A stretch of 64,000 nt of DNA from Galaxea fascicularis (lineage: Eukaryota; Cnidaria; Anthozoa; Scleractinia; Euphylliidae). A program made the translations under genes and the position numbers. Each line of letters begins with the position of its first letter. Positions within the stretch are counted from its first letter, which is position 1. The notes beneath the pieces are model-generated. The model was given only the letters and a program-made list of their open reading frames with translations. It did not search any database and was not told where the DNA came from. Below are positions 45,196 through 56,600 of this stretch, piece by piece. The stretch lies in assembly GCA_948470475.1 (NCBI GenBank), contig OX419336.1, forward strand, positions 19,596,749-19,660,748, read 5' to 3'.

Positions 45196-45456
45196 ATGTA
45201 TGTATGTATGTATACGTAATTGGCCACTCCCCATCGGGGCTTTTCAGGACCAATGTAAACAAATAGTGATAAATAAACATAACTAGGTTAAGAATCCCAT
45301 CTGGCCGGAGGCAGACCAGTTGGCTATTTACAAGCGTAGACGAGAAGTTGAACTCGGGGCTACCGAGAACAACATCAGCTAGCAGTCAGAACGGGAATTG
45401 AACCCGCGACCTAAGGATTTCAAATCCAGCGCTCTAACCACTCGACCACGCTGCCT
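45196..45456 (-). mobile_element. tRNA-Ser-like SINE with ATAC tail (minus strand)
   Basis: The head on the minus strand (45456-45386) reads GTGGTCGAGTGGTTAGAGC for the A box and GGGTTCAATTCCC for the B box, with a TGA anticodon-like loop in TTTGAAATC. This resembles tRNA-Ser. The acceptor stem is not formed and the variable arm is short. The body runs to an (ATAC)n tail at 45196-45215. Confidence 0.7.
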
Positions 45457-45535
45457 CCCTAAATGATGAAGAAAGTCATTAACAATCGCGAAGTGTTCTC
45501 AGAAACATGTTGGTAGAAATAATGATACGATTTTA

Positions 45536-45712
45536 ATGGGCGTTAGAGATTTAAGCACCGTGTTGCATCAAGAAGGAAGGAAAGACATCATTGCTGTGAT
45601 GGAGAGCCTCGATGTCCTTGAGGAACAGCTACAAGAAGTCTCTTATAGTTATAAACGGCTCTCTTCTGAGCCACACAAATTAAAACGGCTTTTGTCCGGT
45701 ACAGAACCATAA
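45536..45712 (+). CDS. Small open frame, 58 aa, doubtful
   Basis: ATG to TAA gives MGVRDLSTVLHQEGRKDIIA then VMESLDVLEEQLQEVSYSYK. A likely amphipathic helix with balanced charge. No homologue recognised. It could be an exon piece of a lost gene or chance. Confidence 0.25.
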   Translation: MGVRDLSTVLHQEGRKDIIAVMESLDVLEEQLQEVSYSYKRLSSEPHKLKRLLSGTEP

Positions 45713-47701
45713 CACAAGGAAAAGTTTTGACCTTCTTTTAGTTTAGTTTTTAGTGAAGGAAGTTGCCTTCGGACCGAAAAAGGGACAATTCACGGGTATA
45801 TCTTAACTGACTTATTGCAGAAACCTCCGAACACATGCCGAACAGTGCTACACACGCGCAGTATCTCAGTCACGCCAATCAAGAAACTCTTAAGCTCGAT
45901 TAAATTTACCTGGAGGAAGTAGTTATCGTTTAGCAGAGGAAAGTTAAATGAATGAGTGATCGCACCATATAGCGTACTGTTCTGAAAAATGATTCATTAA
46001 AAAAATGACATTTAGAACTTCTGTTATCTCGTATGTTTTGGTCATTATGACGATAGCGTCACTTCACTGACCATGAATTTGTATCTAAATGAAACTGTTG
46101 TATACTGGTTCTCTGAGGAAGTCAAAAGGAGCATCTTGGTGTCGTCAATTGAGTTTTAAGATAAATTACATTGGCCACCTCTAGAAGATTCAAAAGCTAA
46201 CCGGTTACGTCTCGATGGTTCATCGATCAGCCCAGAACTAGTATGGGGGCTTTTCTTAAACTCTGCTAAAACTAGTTTCATTCGCCAATCAGGCAGAAGC
46301 TTTGACTTGTGAAGCAGTGACATAGGGCCTTACTTTCCACTGTATTTTGCTTGAAATTACTGGAAATTAATCAGATGAATGAATGAATGAATGTTGAGCT
46401 CGAGAGCACTAAACTATTCAGGTTGCATTCTTCAAGTAGACTCTAATGTGTAAGATGCCATCACGCTAAAGAGAAGAATCACTTGGTGAGGAAAGCATTT
46501 CCCTATTAGTGCGACAAGCAAAAACCCTGACCAAAAGTTCCCAGGAGTACCCCCCTCCCCCCAACCCCTTGCCAGTCGCAAATAGATTGGGTTACGTAAA
46601 CTGTACGACATAGAACAGCAATTTCCACACGTTTTTGGAGAGCCACCCACACTCCGAGCTTTTCAATCTAGCTGCATTAGCGAAGTCAGGGATGGATCCA
46701 GGGAATTTGTATGGGGGGGGGGGGGGGGTAAAAACTTTGACTCAGAAAACACTAAGCAAACTTTTATTCAGCAAATTACCTCTTGTAACTCCGCCACTCT
46801 CCCCAGACCAAACATGACACCCTTCACTCCATAATTTAGCCCAATTTAAAAGTGACTGTGAGATGTGAAATTATAGTGCATATAGCGGTAACAAAAATTA
46901 TCCACAGAAAACACGAAGCCCTCCTCCATCCTAACTCTTATAAAATTGTTATTAAAAATAATAATATTACAGTGACTTCTGAACCGAAAAAACGCGATAG
47001 AACACCACTTCCTCAAAAAGTATTGGGAAAATATAACCTTCCCCACACTTAAAAATGTTCCTCTTTGTATCACTTAATCCCTTGAAACTAGTGTAGGAGC
47101 TCCCTTACCAGCAGTCTAAACCGTGGCACTTAGCAGCAATTTGATCACTTGAGAGGAGAGAGTAAACCCTAGCATGGAAACACACTGGGAAGGGAATACA
47201 TGCAGAATTTTAAAGGCAACAAAAGCCCCTTTTAATGCCATGACTTTTTTTATCATTGTAAGTAATTTATTAAGTTTGTGTGATGTCCACATAATCAAAA
47301 TACTTCAGAAGTGGTGATTTAACCTTGACATCCCTACAATGTATTTCTCCGTATAATAGTTTTTTTTTTACGGGAAACATACAGCAATTTTTTCTAGGAC
47401 CAAGGCAAATGCCTGTAATAGAGAGGTGGCTACATTAGAAAGGTGTCCACAGGGAGACATCAGCCTGTATTAAAAAAAGGTGATAATAGCAATATTTTCA
47501 TTTTAACCAACAAAGAATTGGCCTCACACACAGTTGCTTTTAGGCGAGTAATATTTCGCCTCTAAAAACATCAGATTAGGAGGTTAGCAAGAATTAAGAT
47601 ACAAAAGGGGAAGGTCTAATACTTTGTGTAGAAATTATATTCCAACCAGTACATTCACAGACAAAATAACATTTATTATACACTTGCAGCTTTCCAATAT
47701 T
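45713..47701. other. Intergenic, no gene recognised
   Basis: AT-rich DNA with a GAAT microsatellite at about 46375-46392 and homopolymer C/G runs at 46552 and 46715-46730 (edges of degenerate repeats with GGATGGATCCAGGG). Nothing codes on either strand. Confidence 0.4.
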
Positions 47702-50700
47702 TCACGTGACAAGACCTTCAACAGTTTCTACATTTTTCATTTCTTCGTCTTGATCAACAGGCAGTAGAGGCTTTGTTGATGTGATTGTGTATGAACCCAT
47801 CCCTGCAGCTCTTTCAGCTTCTTCTGGTGTATAAGGTATTTCCTTTAACATTTTAACCCTGGCAAAAAGAAAAAAAGAAGACAAAATAATGCAATGTTGA
47901 GGAGACCAGTGAGTCCAAGGGATCAATTGAGCACCTGTTGGGGTCACACACATCAATTTGTTCTCTGTTTACCACTGCAACAGTTACAATATTAAGTCTT
48001 TAGGGGCAATCAACTTAAGATTTACACAAGTGTTGACAAAAAAGGAATAGTTGGAAACCACAATCTTTGATGACTTGATCTGGAAATAATAGCTGATATC
48101 ACAAAACAAGGATGGATTTCAAAATAATGGATGTATTTGCCAGTGTGAAAATTTGAATGATTGTGTAAACAAAAAATCTACTACACTGTAAAACAGGACT
48201 GAATGACCTTGATTTCAATTGAGCTTAAATCATTGCTGGAAGTTATAGGGTCATTACAGAAAGTACTAAGTATACATTGTGTCTGAAACACGAGGAGCAG
48301 AAGGGTTTGAAAATTTGGATTGTTCAAATAATGGCAAACACCAATTTCCATCAGGGAATAAGAATGCACAGTGGTTGAAGTATTCACTCCAGTAAAGATG
48401 GGAAAGCTTCACAGTGGCTTTTAGTGTTTTAGAGAAGGTTATAGAACAGCCATACTGACCAGGTTCTACAACACAGATGACAGAATCTACAGAAATCAAT
48501 AATCATTTCAACCAACCAGACATGCTTGATGAAATGGGATTACAGTCGAACCTTGATTATCCGGACTCGTCTGGACCTCGGTAAATAGTCCGGATAATCG
48601 AGAGTCCGGATAATCGAAAATATGAATATTAATGAGATAGGCATGTAAACAAAAGGTATACAGCAAAGAAAACATCATTTTAATTGTGAAATCTACACAG
48701 CCTGCATGTATATATCAACTGAACGTATTAGAACATTTCTTTGTCTTGTTGCACTTGCGAATGTTGAAAAGCGCACAGGATAATACGCTGTTTCAACAGT
48801 CTTTTGAAAGGATTATTGGACTTTTTGCAATGTTGAGTTTTCAAGATCACAACTAATTAATATTCATGAAAAAAATGGGACCAGAGAAAAAACTCTGGAT
48901 AATTGAATAGTCCGGATGATTGAGGTCCGGATAATCGAGGTTCGACTGTACCTTGACAATGCGAAAAATTCAATTAAACCTGATTGGAGAGTTAAAAAGA
49001 AAACTGCTTGGCATTTCACTGGCTGAGGCTGAATCTATACTTTCTTTAACTTTATGCACATTTATTTCAGGCTATTTGCAACTATTTCCTAAAATTTAAT
49101 CTTCCTTGGAAAAAGCAACCGTGTAGTCTGTCACTGCCAAATTTTCACTGTTGTGAGATCTTTAAGAGGCTAAACCTTACACTAGACCTTGGCAAATGAA
49201 TGGCACGCATGTCTGTCTGCATCTCAAATATTCAAGCCAAAATTTTAAAACTTTTCTTAGGCAACTGCAACATCCTATGACTGACATCCTTTCAGCTCTA
49301 TATGGCAAGTGATAGAGAGAGTGACCTACAAACAAACATGTAACTTACTTCTTTCTGTGAACTCTTGACTTAATGTGGTCTTGCAGTGACTTTTCATCAA
49401 CAAAGTATCTCCTTTTATTATAGAATGTAAAAAAAAATTATTGTGGTAATTTGAACAAAACACTAAAAAACATCATCAACTATGGTAGAGCTTCCATTCA
49501 GGGGACACACTTGAGACCAGAGCAAGTGTCCCAGAATAGGTGTGACCCGAAAGGGGAAGAGTTAAGTTTGTTAATAATTAAACAAGAAAAATGATTTTCT
49601 ATTCATTCTGGCTAGGAATCCACTACAGTCATTATTTCAAGCAGCTAGATAATGTATATATAATCAGGTATATTTCACAAGCTGGGATAACTTGAATGGA
49701 GGTTAAACCTGGGATTTGAGACCCAGAAAAATAGTCCCTTTCCCTGAATAGAGTTGTCCCTTCAGTAGAGGTAACAGATACAACAATAATTATTACATGA
49801 ACATTTTTCTGGGACCAAAGTTTGTCCCCTGAATGGAGGTGTCCCCTGAATACAGGTGTCCCAGAGAGGTTCCATTGTACCTGGTACTGTACTGGTCCAT
49901 AACTAGGGGTGGCCAATGGTAAAATCTGAGACTTGCCAAGACCCTTGTTTGATAATCCGAGACCAAAACCAAACATGCAAGACATTGAGACTGAAATAAT
50001 GCACTATAAACAAGACTTAAAGACTCTTTGCTTTCCTTTTCTTTGCAAAGGCTGTTGAGATTGCAAGATCGCATGAAAAGTTTATGAGACCCAAGACCTT
50101 TGGGGTACCATTCACCACCCCTTTAACTGTAGGGGTGACAAATTCTACATTAAAACACCTCTCCCAGGCAATCACATTTTGAAAGGTGTGCAGCATCTTT
50201 CAAAAGTCTGAGAAACTTTAGACTCTGAAGGCTGTGACCAAGAACCCATACTGGAAAACAAGTATGTTAAACTGAAGAACTTTGGTGCTGTGCCAGGTGA
50301 TTTATGCAGATTTTTGGCATCCAATCATTGGTGTGGTGTAAATCTGAAGTATTTTGACATAAACATAAGACAAAAGCCGCTTTCACATGACAAACTTAAG
50401 TTGGCAAACTCGTGTTGAATAAGAAACAACAACAATTGTCAGGCATGTTGGCAAACTGTTGGTGACAGATAGAACTTGTCTCTATTCTTGGCAACTTTTT
50501 CATGTTGGTAAACTCATATTTGATGTGTGAATGATTGGAGATGGGAGTTGTTGAGTTTACACCAATCAACATTCATGCTCTATTCACATGATTTGCATGA
50601 CACTTCACAAAATGGCAGGAGAGCGACAGGACGAAGCAATATTTCAATTCATTGACGAAGTGCACAATTGTCCGGCTTTGTGGGACATTTTGTCCCCTCC

Positions 50701-53070
50701 ATATAAAGATACAAAAACTAAGCAAAAAAAATGGAAGAAATAGTGCAAATAATTTTTGAAACCTACGGCATCTTCTGCGCAAAGCTCTTGGACGATTGTA
50801 TTGTATGTGCCAAGGGATGGATTTCTGCTAAGGTTGGCTTTTGTCCAAAGATTTGTATTTTTCCAACACTTTCTTCTGTTAATTCTCCGGCGATAAACAA
50901 AATAAAAGCAAGGCACAAGCGGAGTACGGCGGCAATTTTGCAAATTGGCGTGTGCTGTGATTTGATGCGTGTTTGACGTGTGACAGCATGAGTGCCTCAA
51001 CTCTTTCAAGTTTGCCAACACGAGTTTGCCAACTTTAGTTTGTCGTATGAAGGCTGCTAAAGGGAGCCCATGAACAAGTCTTAGTAATATCGCTGAATTT
51101 ATTGAGGATGTAACATATCGATAATTCCGATACTCTATAAAAAACGAAAAAAATCGATAATAATTAATCGCTTAATATTGGAAATTGATCAAAATCGATG
51201 GCCAGGTTCTTTGTGATTATCGATTTTGATCGATTTCGGTAATTAAGGTTTGATTAGCATCAATTTCGATCGATTATATAGGGGACTAAAGAAAAGCAAC
51301 TTTCAATTTATCCTTACGTGTGACGCTGAAAGAATTGTACTCGCTTTGCCTCCCAGTTATTTTGCTAGCGGTCAGTCAGATCAGTTCGCTAACGGTGATT
51401 TTAGAAGAAAGAATATAACACAGTCACTCCACAAAGAATATACGTTTGCAAACTAACATAAGATGTTCGGTACTGCGTGGTTAGCGACACAGCTTGTGGG
51501 CGAATAAACCGGTCACCTGCTAAAAGCCTTCAATGAAATTCGCAGTGTTTAACGAATTTAACCACATCAATGATAAACGGATGATCTCAGAACTCCAGCC
51601 TTCAGAACTGCCATGTGGTAAATCCCTCGGTAAATAAGATAAGAGTGGACTAATGAATATGAGAAAGCCAGCCTCTACATAAAGTATCCATAATCTCGTG
51701 GTTTTTTGTCAAGAATCATGGCTTACGCCTGCTTACAAAATGTGTTTCCTAAGCTAGAAAGCTAGAGTTTTATGATTGAGGTCACCAAAGTAAGGTAAGA
51801 AGCGACAGTTAATGCAGCTATCAATGTTATGCCCGAGGGGGGGAACCACGGGATGAGGTGGGGACTTTGAACGTTCGTGCACACCCCACATGGGGAATTT
51901 TAGCAAACCTTGAATATTTTTGTTGGCCCTGGGGTCGGGAAGTTTGACCAATGCTAAAACAGGGACCCTGGAGCCTGGGGGCCTGGGGGGGGGGGGGCTG
52001 AAGCCCCCCCCAATAATTGTGGACAAATTTTTCTTTTCAATTGAAAAATTTACTGCTTTCATAGATTAGTTCAAATTTGGTGTTTATTAGCCTGATAAAT
52101 AATAAAAGAATTCATTGTGTCTGCTATATTGGGATGTATTTTTAGCCATTCTAGAAGCATTTATTTTAAACATTTTCCGGGGAGCATGCCCCTGGAACCC
52201 CCCAGGGTCGCTTGCGCCTGCGACGCGAGCGAAAAATCCCTTCGGCATTTTATTTAGCCCCCCCAATTGCAAAAATGCTGTGCGGCCCCTGTAAAACATG
52301 AACTCAAAACCGTTTCCCAGGGTGGAGAACTTTGAATTGAAATCTTATCCCAAGGGTTAGGATGTTTTACTCCAAATTTTTGTTTCTGATCAAAGTCCCC
52401 ACCCTATCCCGTGGGCCCCCCCCCCCCCTCTTGGGCATAACACTGATAGCTGCATAACAAGCTAAGCCTGTAATAAGTCAGTGTCAGCTATTTGTGATGG
52501 TATTGATGCATTGATATCACTGACACTCTTGACACTATTGTTTCGATCAAATTGGCTTCCTGAGTATATTATTAGCGGGTGTTTGTCGCGGTAGAATCCG
52601 GACAGTTTCTCAAAATTGATAGAAATCGATACCCGATGCTTAAACTAGTGTGATTATCGATTTTGATCGATTAATTTGCTTAATCGATTGATTGTTATCG
52701 AGTAAAATCGAGTAATATCGATTTATCGATTAGGTTTCCGATGATCGATTCCGATCGATGTGTTACGTCCTGATTTACGATGACCGGCGTGGCAAGAAAA
52801 TTTTTCTGACATTGGCATGGCAGTATTGTTTCACAAGAAACTTTGTACATTAGCAACAACGAGATCTGAAACTCACGCGCACTGAATACAATAATACTGT
52901 CCAGCGCCGGGTAGATCCATATCCAGCTCTTGTGATTTAAATTTAGCCGCGTTCTTTGGCTGCATGTCCACGTGAATTTGATCCAGATCCTTTGTTCGTC
53001 TCTTGGTGCGGTATTTCTTTTTCAAATGCTTATCATTTTTATGCATACGCTTCCTCCTTAGTCGGCCCAT
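47702..53070 (-). CDS. ZNF593: Zinc finger protein 593 homologue (Bud20-type 60S biogenesis factor)
   Basis: Three exons: 52877-53070 (194 nt), 49349-49411 (63 nt) and 47702-47858 (157 nt), with phases 2 and 2. They give 137 aa (human 134). The N-terminus [20 protein letters not shown] is basic, and then [18 protein letters not shown] and [10 protein letters not shown] follow, as in human ZNF593. The single C2H2 finger is split between exons 1 and 2 (YYCIQC ... [20 protein letters not shown]), C-x2-C-x12-H-x5-H, the UBA3/Bud20 type. Exon 3 has [18 protein letters not shown], the family's most conserved block. The yeast counterpart Bud20 shuttles with pre-60S particles. Start is the first ATG. 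Introns are full of DNA elements. Confidence 0.93.
48543..48948. mobile_element. pogo/Tigger-like MITE, 406 bp
   Basis: TA-CAGTCGAACCTTGATTATC and, inverted, TA-CAGTCGAACCTCGATTATC ends. Subterminal repeats of AGTCCGGATAATCGA. No transposase. In ZNF593 intron 2. Younger relative of the element at 23391. Confidence 0.85.
49484..49879. mobile_element. MITE with CTTCCATTCAGGGGAC-type ends
   Basis: The left GGTAGAGCTTCCATTCAGGG and right inverted GGTACAATGGAACCTCTCTG ends, plus direct and inverted words CCCCTGAATGGAGGTGTCCC throughout. It begins 73 bp upstream of ZNF593 exon 2 on the sense strand, in intron 1. Confidence 0.65.
50372..51061. mobile_element. DNA element, about 690 bp, long inverted ends
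   Basis: Left GCCGCTTTCACATGACAAAC then TTAAGTTGGCAAACTCGTGT. Right inverted GCAGCCTTCATACGACAAAC then TAAAGTTGGCAAACTCGTGT. The motif TTGGCAAACT recurs in the subterminal zones. No transposase. In ZNF593 intron 1. Confidence 0.75.
51104..52772. mobile_element. ATCGAT-rich DNA element split by a second element
   Basis: Ends GAGGATGTAACATATCGATA and inverted CAGGACGTAACACATCGATC, followed on both sides by dense ATCGATTTTGATCGAT-type words (51104-51262 and 52600-52772). A separate inverted-repeat element (51811-52457) lies inside. Noncoding. Confidence 0.65.
51811..52457. mobile_element. Nested MITE with GTTATGCCC ends
   Basis: Left GCAGCTATCAATGTTATGCC and right inverted GCAGCTATCAGTGTTATGCC, each next to a G-rich run. 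The interior has inverted CCCACCCTATCCCGTG-like words and G/C homopolymers near 51986 and 52420. The core (51960-52290) looks like yet another repeat. Confidence 0.7.
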
Positions 53071-53601
53071 TGTTACGATTCCCTATGCGAAAAAAGATAA
53101 CTGATAAGTACAAGTCCGACGAATGAATTTCGCCACGACTTCAAGATGGCCGCCAATGGTGAAATCGCCCAGGCGTTCCTTGCGACGAGTAAATAAAACA
53201 ATTTTCACGCAGGAGCTCCCACAGGGTTAATTGAAAGAGGACGACGAGAACTGAATTTAATGAAATTCCAGGATAAAACAAATTGTTTTTGGCGCAAATT
53301 AAAAAAAAAAAACTGCATTCCAGTCTTTACCATACTCTAAATCTATATTTTGCAGAGAAAATATTGAAATTAGTGAATTTATTTTGAACCTTAGCCCCTC
53401 CCCATTAGTAGTATATTGTCCGTGTAGACAGCTCTCCGCGGGGACCAAATTTCAAAAAAGTTAATGGTAAAGGACTTATATAAAAAAGTTACAAGAGAAG
53501 CACTTCTATGTTGGCACGAGCTTTGTAAACACGGAATTTCACATGAGCTTACAGAAGAGGTCTTGATTTTTCCTGCTATTATGTAAAAATATTGACGGAT
53601 A
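53071..53601. promoter_or_regulatory. Shared promoter interval between ZNF593 and the 53602 gene
   Basis: 531 bp between divergent starts. At 53143-53157 there is AAGATGGCCGCCAAT, a YY1-type site overlapping a CCAAT box, typical of housekeeping bidirectional promoters. Placement fits the ZNF593 5' UTR (about 75 bp from its ATG). Function is inferred. Confidence 0.5.
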
Positions 53602-56600
53602 ATGGACGAATTGGTTCCCGCTTTCGTAAACCCTTCACAAAACCAACAGGAAACCAGTCACTCTGCTGTCTCTTCTCAAAATGAAGATGACGACTTTCTG
53701 TTGGAGGCAAAAGAACCTGTCACCAACAGAAGGTCGGGACATTTGACATCTGCTGGGACCAAGAGATATGGCATGATGAATTTTGACGATATACATGTTC
53801 GAGAGGACTTGTTACAAGAATTCGACCCACTTTCGCAGCCCACGGGTTCCATTCACAACCAATGTGAACAAGACTTGTCAAGGGACACACTTACTGAGGG
53901 ACTATCACGAGGCTCTCGGCTAATCTTGGACCGTGTACAAGAAACGACATTAGCAAATGCGGGAGAAAATGTTGATGAAGGTTTGCCTGAAAATGGAGGA
54001 ATATCAGAAAGTTGTGAGGGCTGTAACCAAATTGATGAAACCATCGAAGTTGTTGATGAAGGTGAATATTCCCACGTTATCCTTACTCATGTGCCTTGTA
54101 TAGGTTAATGTAAGCTTTAAGGTTAGCAGTTCGTTTTGGTTTTAGCTAATACTTTGCCCTCATGTCGAAAAACTCTTAGCATTTCGTCATGTCTGTGGTC
54201 AATACTGTACGTCTTATAAGCTTATTTTTTTCACATATTTCTGTGTTTATTTATGGGAATGCACATATTTTGCTGTTCTTTTGATACTAACTGACTGTAC
54301 ATTGTACTCGTATCATCAACCAACATTAATTGCAAAGAATCTCAACCAACTGGAGTAAACTTGGGGAACCCAACATTAATTCTAAATGCATTTTGTGACT
54401 CGAACTTTATTCGTTTTTGGAACAGGGTAATAGTGTGACAGTGATGGATGTATAATTTATGTATGTGGCTGTGTGGAAATCTTTCCGAATTTTGCTCCTC
54501 CTCCTTTTGAAACTTCAGCAGTTTGACTTGGCTAAAATTAAGTTCATGTTAAGATTACACTCACATGTATATGCGCCAGGCGATATAAATACCTGCTCCC
54601 CCAACCTGGGCAATTCGGGGACATCAGTGGGGACAAAGACCAAAGTTAGACATTCATTAGTGCCCAGTATGCAGGGTCTTGGATACATTTGCTTTTTTGG
54701 TATCCAAACTAGGGAATTTCTTTGCAGTAGGATTGGAGTTTCCTGCAAAATGGAAAGACTCAAACCTTACACCAGTTTTCAAGTCAGGTCAGAAGGATGT
54801 TGTCACCAGTTACAGAGGAATTGCCCTCCTACCTATTTTATCCAAAGTACTTGAGCGATGTGTTCACTCCAGAATTCTTAATCTGATTGAACCATATTTA
54901 AGTCCTTCATAGTATGGTTTTAGAGAGTACAGATCCTGTCTTGCGCAGCTACTCTACTACATACACAATTTAGCAACATCATTAGATGCTGGGGAACAAA
55001 ATGATAACATCTACCTCAATATGGAAAAGGCTTTTGGCTGAATACCACATGAGAAGCTTCTACACAAGTTGGAGTTCTTTGGCACCTATTTGTAACCCTT
55101 TGCTGCATTGGATTTGTGATTACTGTAATAGCCGCAAGCTATATAGGAGGCAAAAGATCAGAACTACTTGACTTTTAATATCCAGTAAACAACATGGCGG
55201 GAACTACGTGCAAAAGAGCGTAAAGCACGACGGTTCACATGGTGCTTACGTCACCGGAAGTGCATTGAACTACATATCATCACATCACTTTCCTCCTGAT
55301 GAGGTGAGTTATAGCAGCAAACAAACAACAACTAACTAGTACAAAGGAACATAACTATAAGTCAACAACAAAAGTTCCTTTGTTAGTAGATCAGCATTGT
55401 TCAACAAAGAGCAAGTCATATGTCCAGCCTTTTGGGGGGCTTGCTAATCCTGCCACTCCGAGTTACATAACTGCCTGGGAGTGCGGCAGCTTGATTCTCA
55501 AAGGGGGCAGCTTGTACCACAGCTTGCTCATCTGTATCGGGTTTGACTTCTGTGTTGCTCTGGGGGGCAGGACGTATATGGGTTCTAGTGCGCCTCAGCT
55601 CTCTTCCAGTCAGGGTTGACACAGTATATGATCAGGGAACCCCTGCAAGCTTTTCTCTCACTTCGGCTGGTTTCCATTTCAGTGTCATTGGATCCTGGAT
55701 GCTTACTCTTTGTCCTGGTGTTAGTGCGGGAAGTTGCCTTGTGGACCTGTCATGGTAGAATTTTTGCAGCTCCTGGCGAGTGCTACATGTCTTGGTTATT
55801 TCATCTATGTCTTTGTTTAGCCCTCTCCAGTATACAGCGGACCTAGCTCTGAGCTTTGTCTTCTCAATTCCTTGATGTGCTGCATGGAGCTTTGTCAAGA
55901 TTTCCTTCTGTAGCACAGTGGGGATAATGATGCGGTGACTCTTCATGGCTATCATATCTTCTACAGAGAGTTCATCGCGGAAAGGCCAATAAGGTTTTAA
56001 GGGCACTGGGACTTGCTGGATGGTCGACGGCCAACCAGAGTGGATCATTTCCTTCAGTGCATTGAGCTCTGGGTCTGACACGGTTTGTTCTCTGATTCTC
56101 TGCAAAATGCTGTAACTGAATTGAGAGTGGATGTCGTGTACTTGAATATTCATCCCAGGGATGGCTTCTGTTTCTTCTGGTGATAACTGGGAGAGTGCAT
56201 CTGCGATCTCGATGCTCTTGCCTGGTTGGTAGCGGATGACAAGGTCATATGGTTGTAGTCTCAGTAGCATCCTCTGAAGACGCGGGGGTGCAGCTGTCAA
56301 GTGTTTTAGGTGAATACTCTCTAGGGGCTTGTGATCAGTGTTGACTGTGAAACTGTGACCAAACAGGTAAGTATGAAACTTCTCACACCCGTTCACCACA
56401 GCAAGGAGTTCTCGTTCAATGTTTGCATATCTTGTTTCCACATCAGTGAGTGCTTTGCTTGCAAAAGCAACAGGCTTGTTATCCTGTAAGAGTACTGCAC
56501 CCAGGCCTTTCAGCGAAGCGTCAACTTGCAAGGTGATCTCCTTCTTTGGATCAAAGTAGGTTAGAGTGACTTCACTACTGATGGAGTCCTTGATGTTGTT

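Noticed and set aside
52087..52299. Minus-strand frame near G/C homopolymers in ZNF593 intron 1
   Set aside because: It lies wholly inside the nested repeat and shows repeat composition.
54459..54763. Frames just upstream of the LINE in the long intron
   Set aside because: No recognisable motif and no splice sites in phase with the 53602 gene; probably noncoding.
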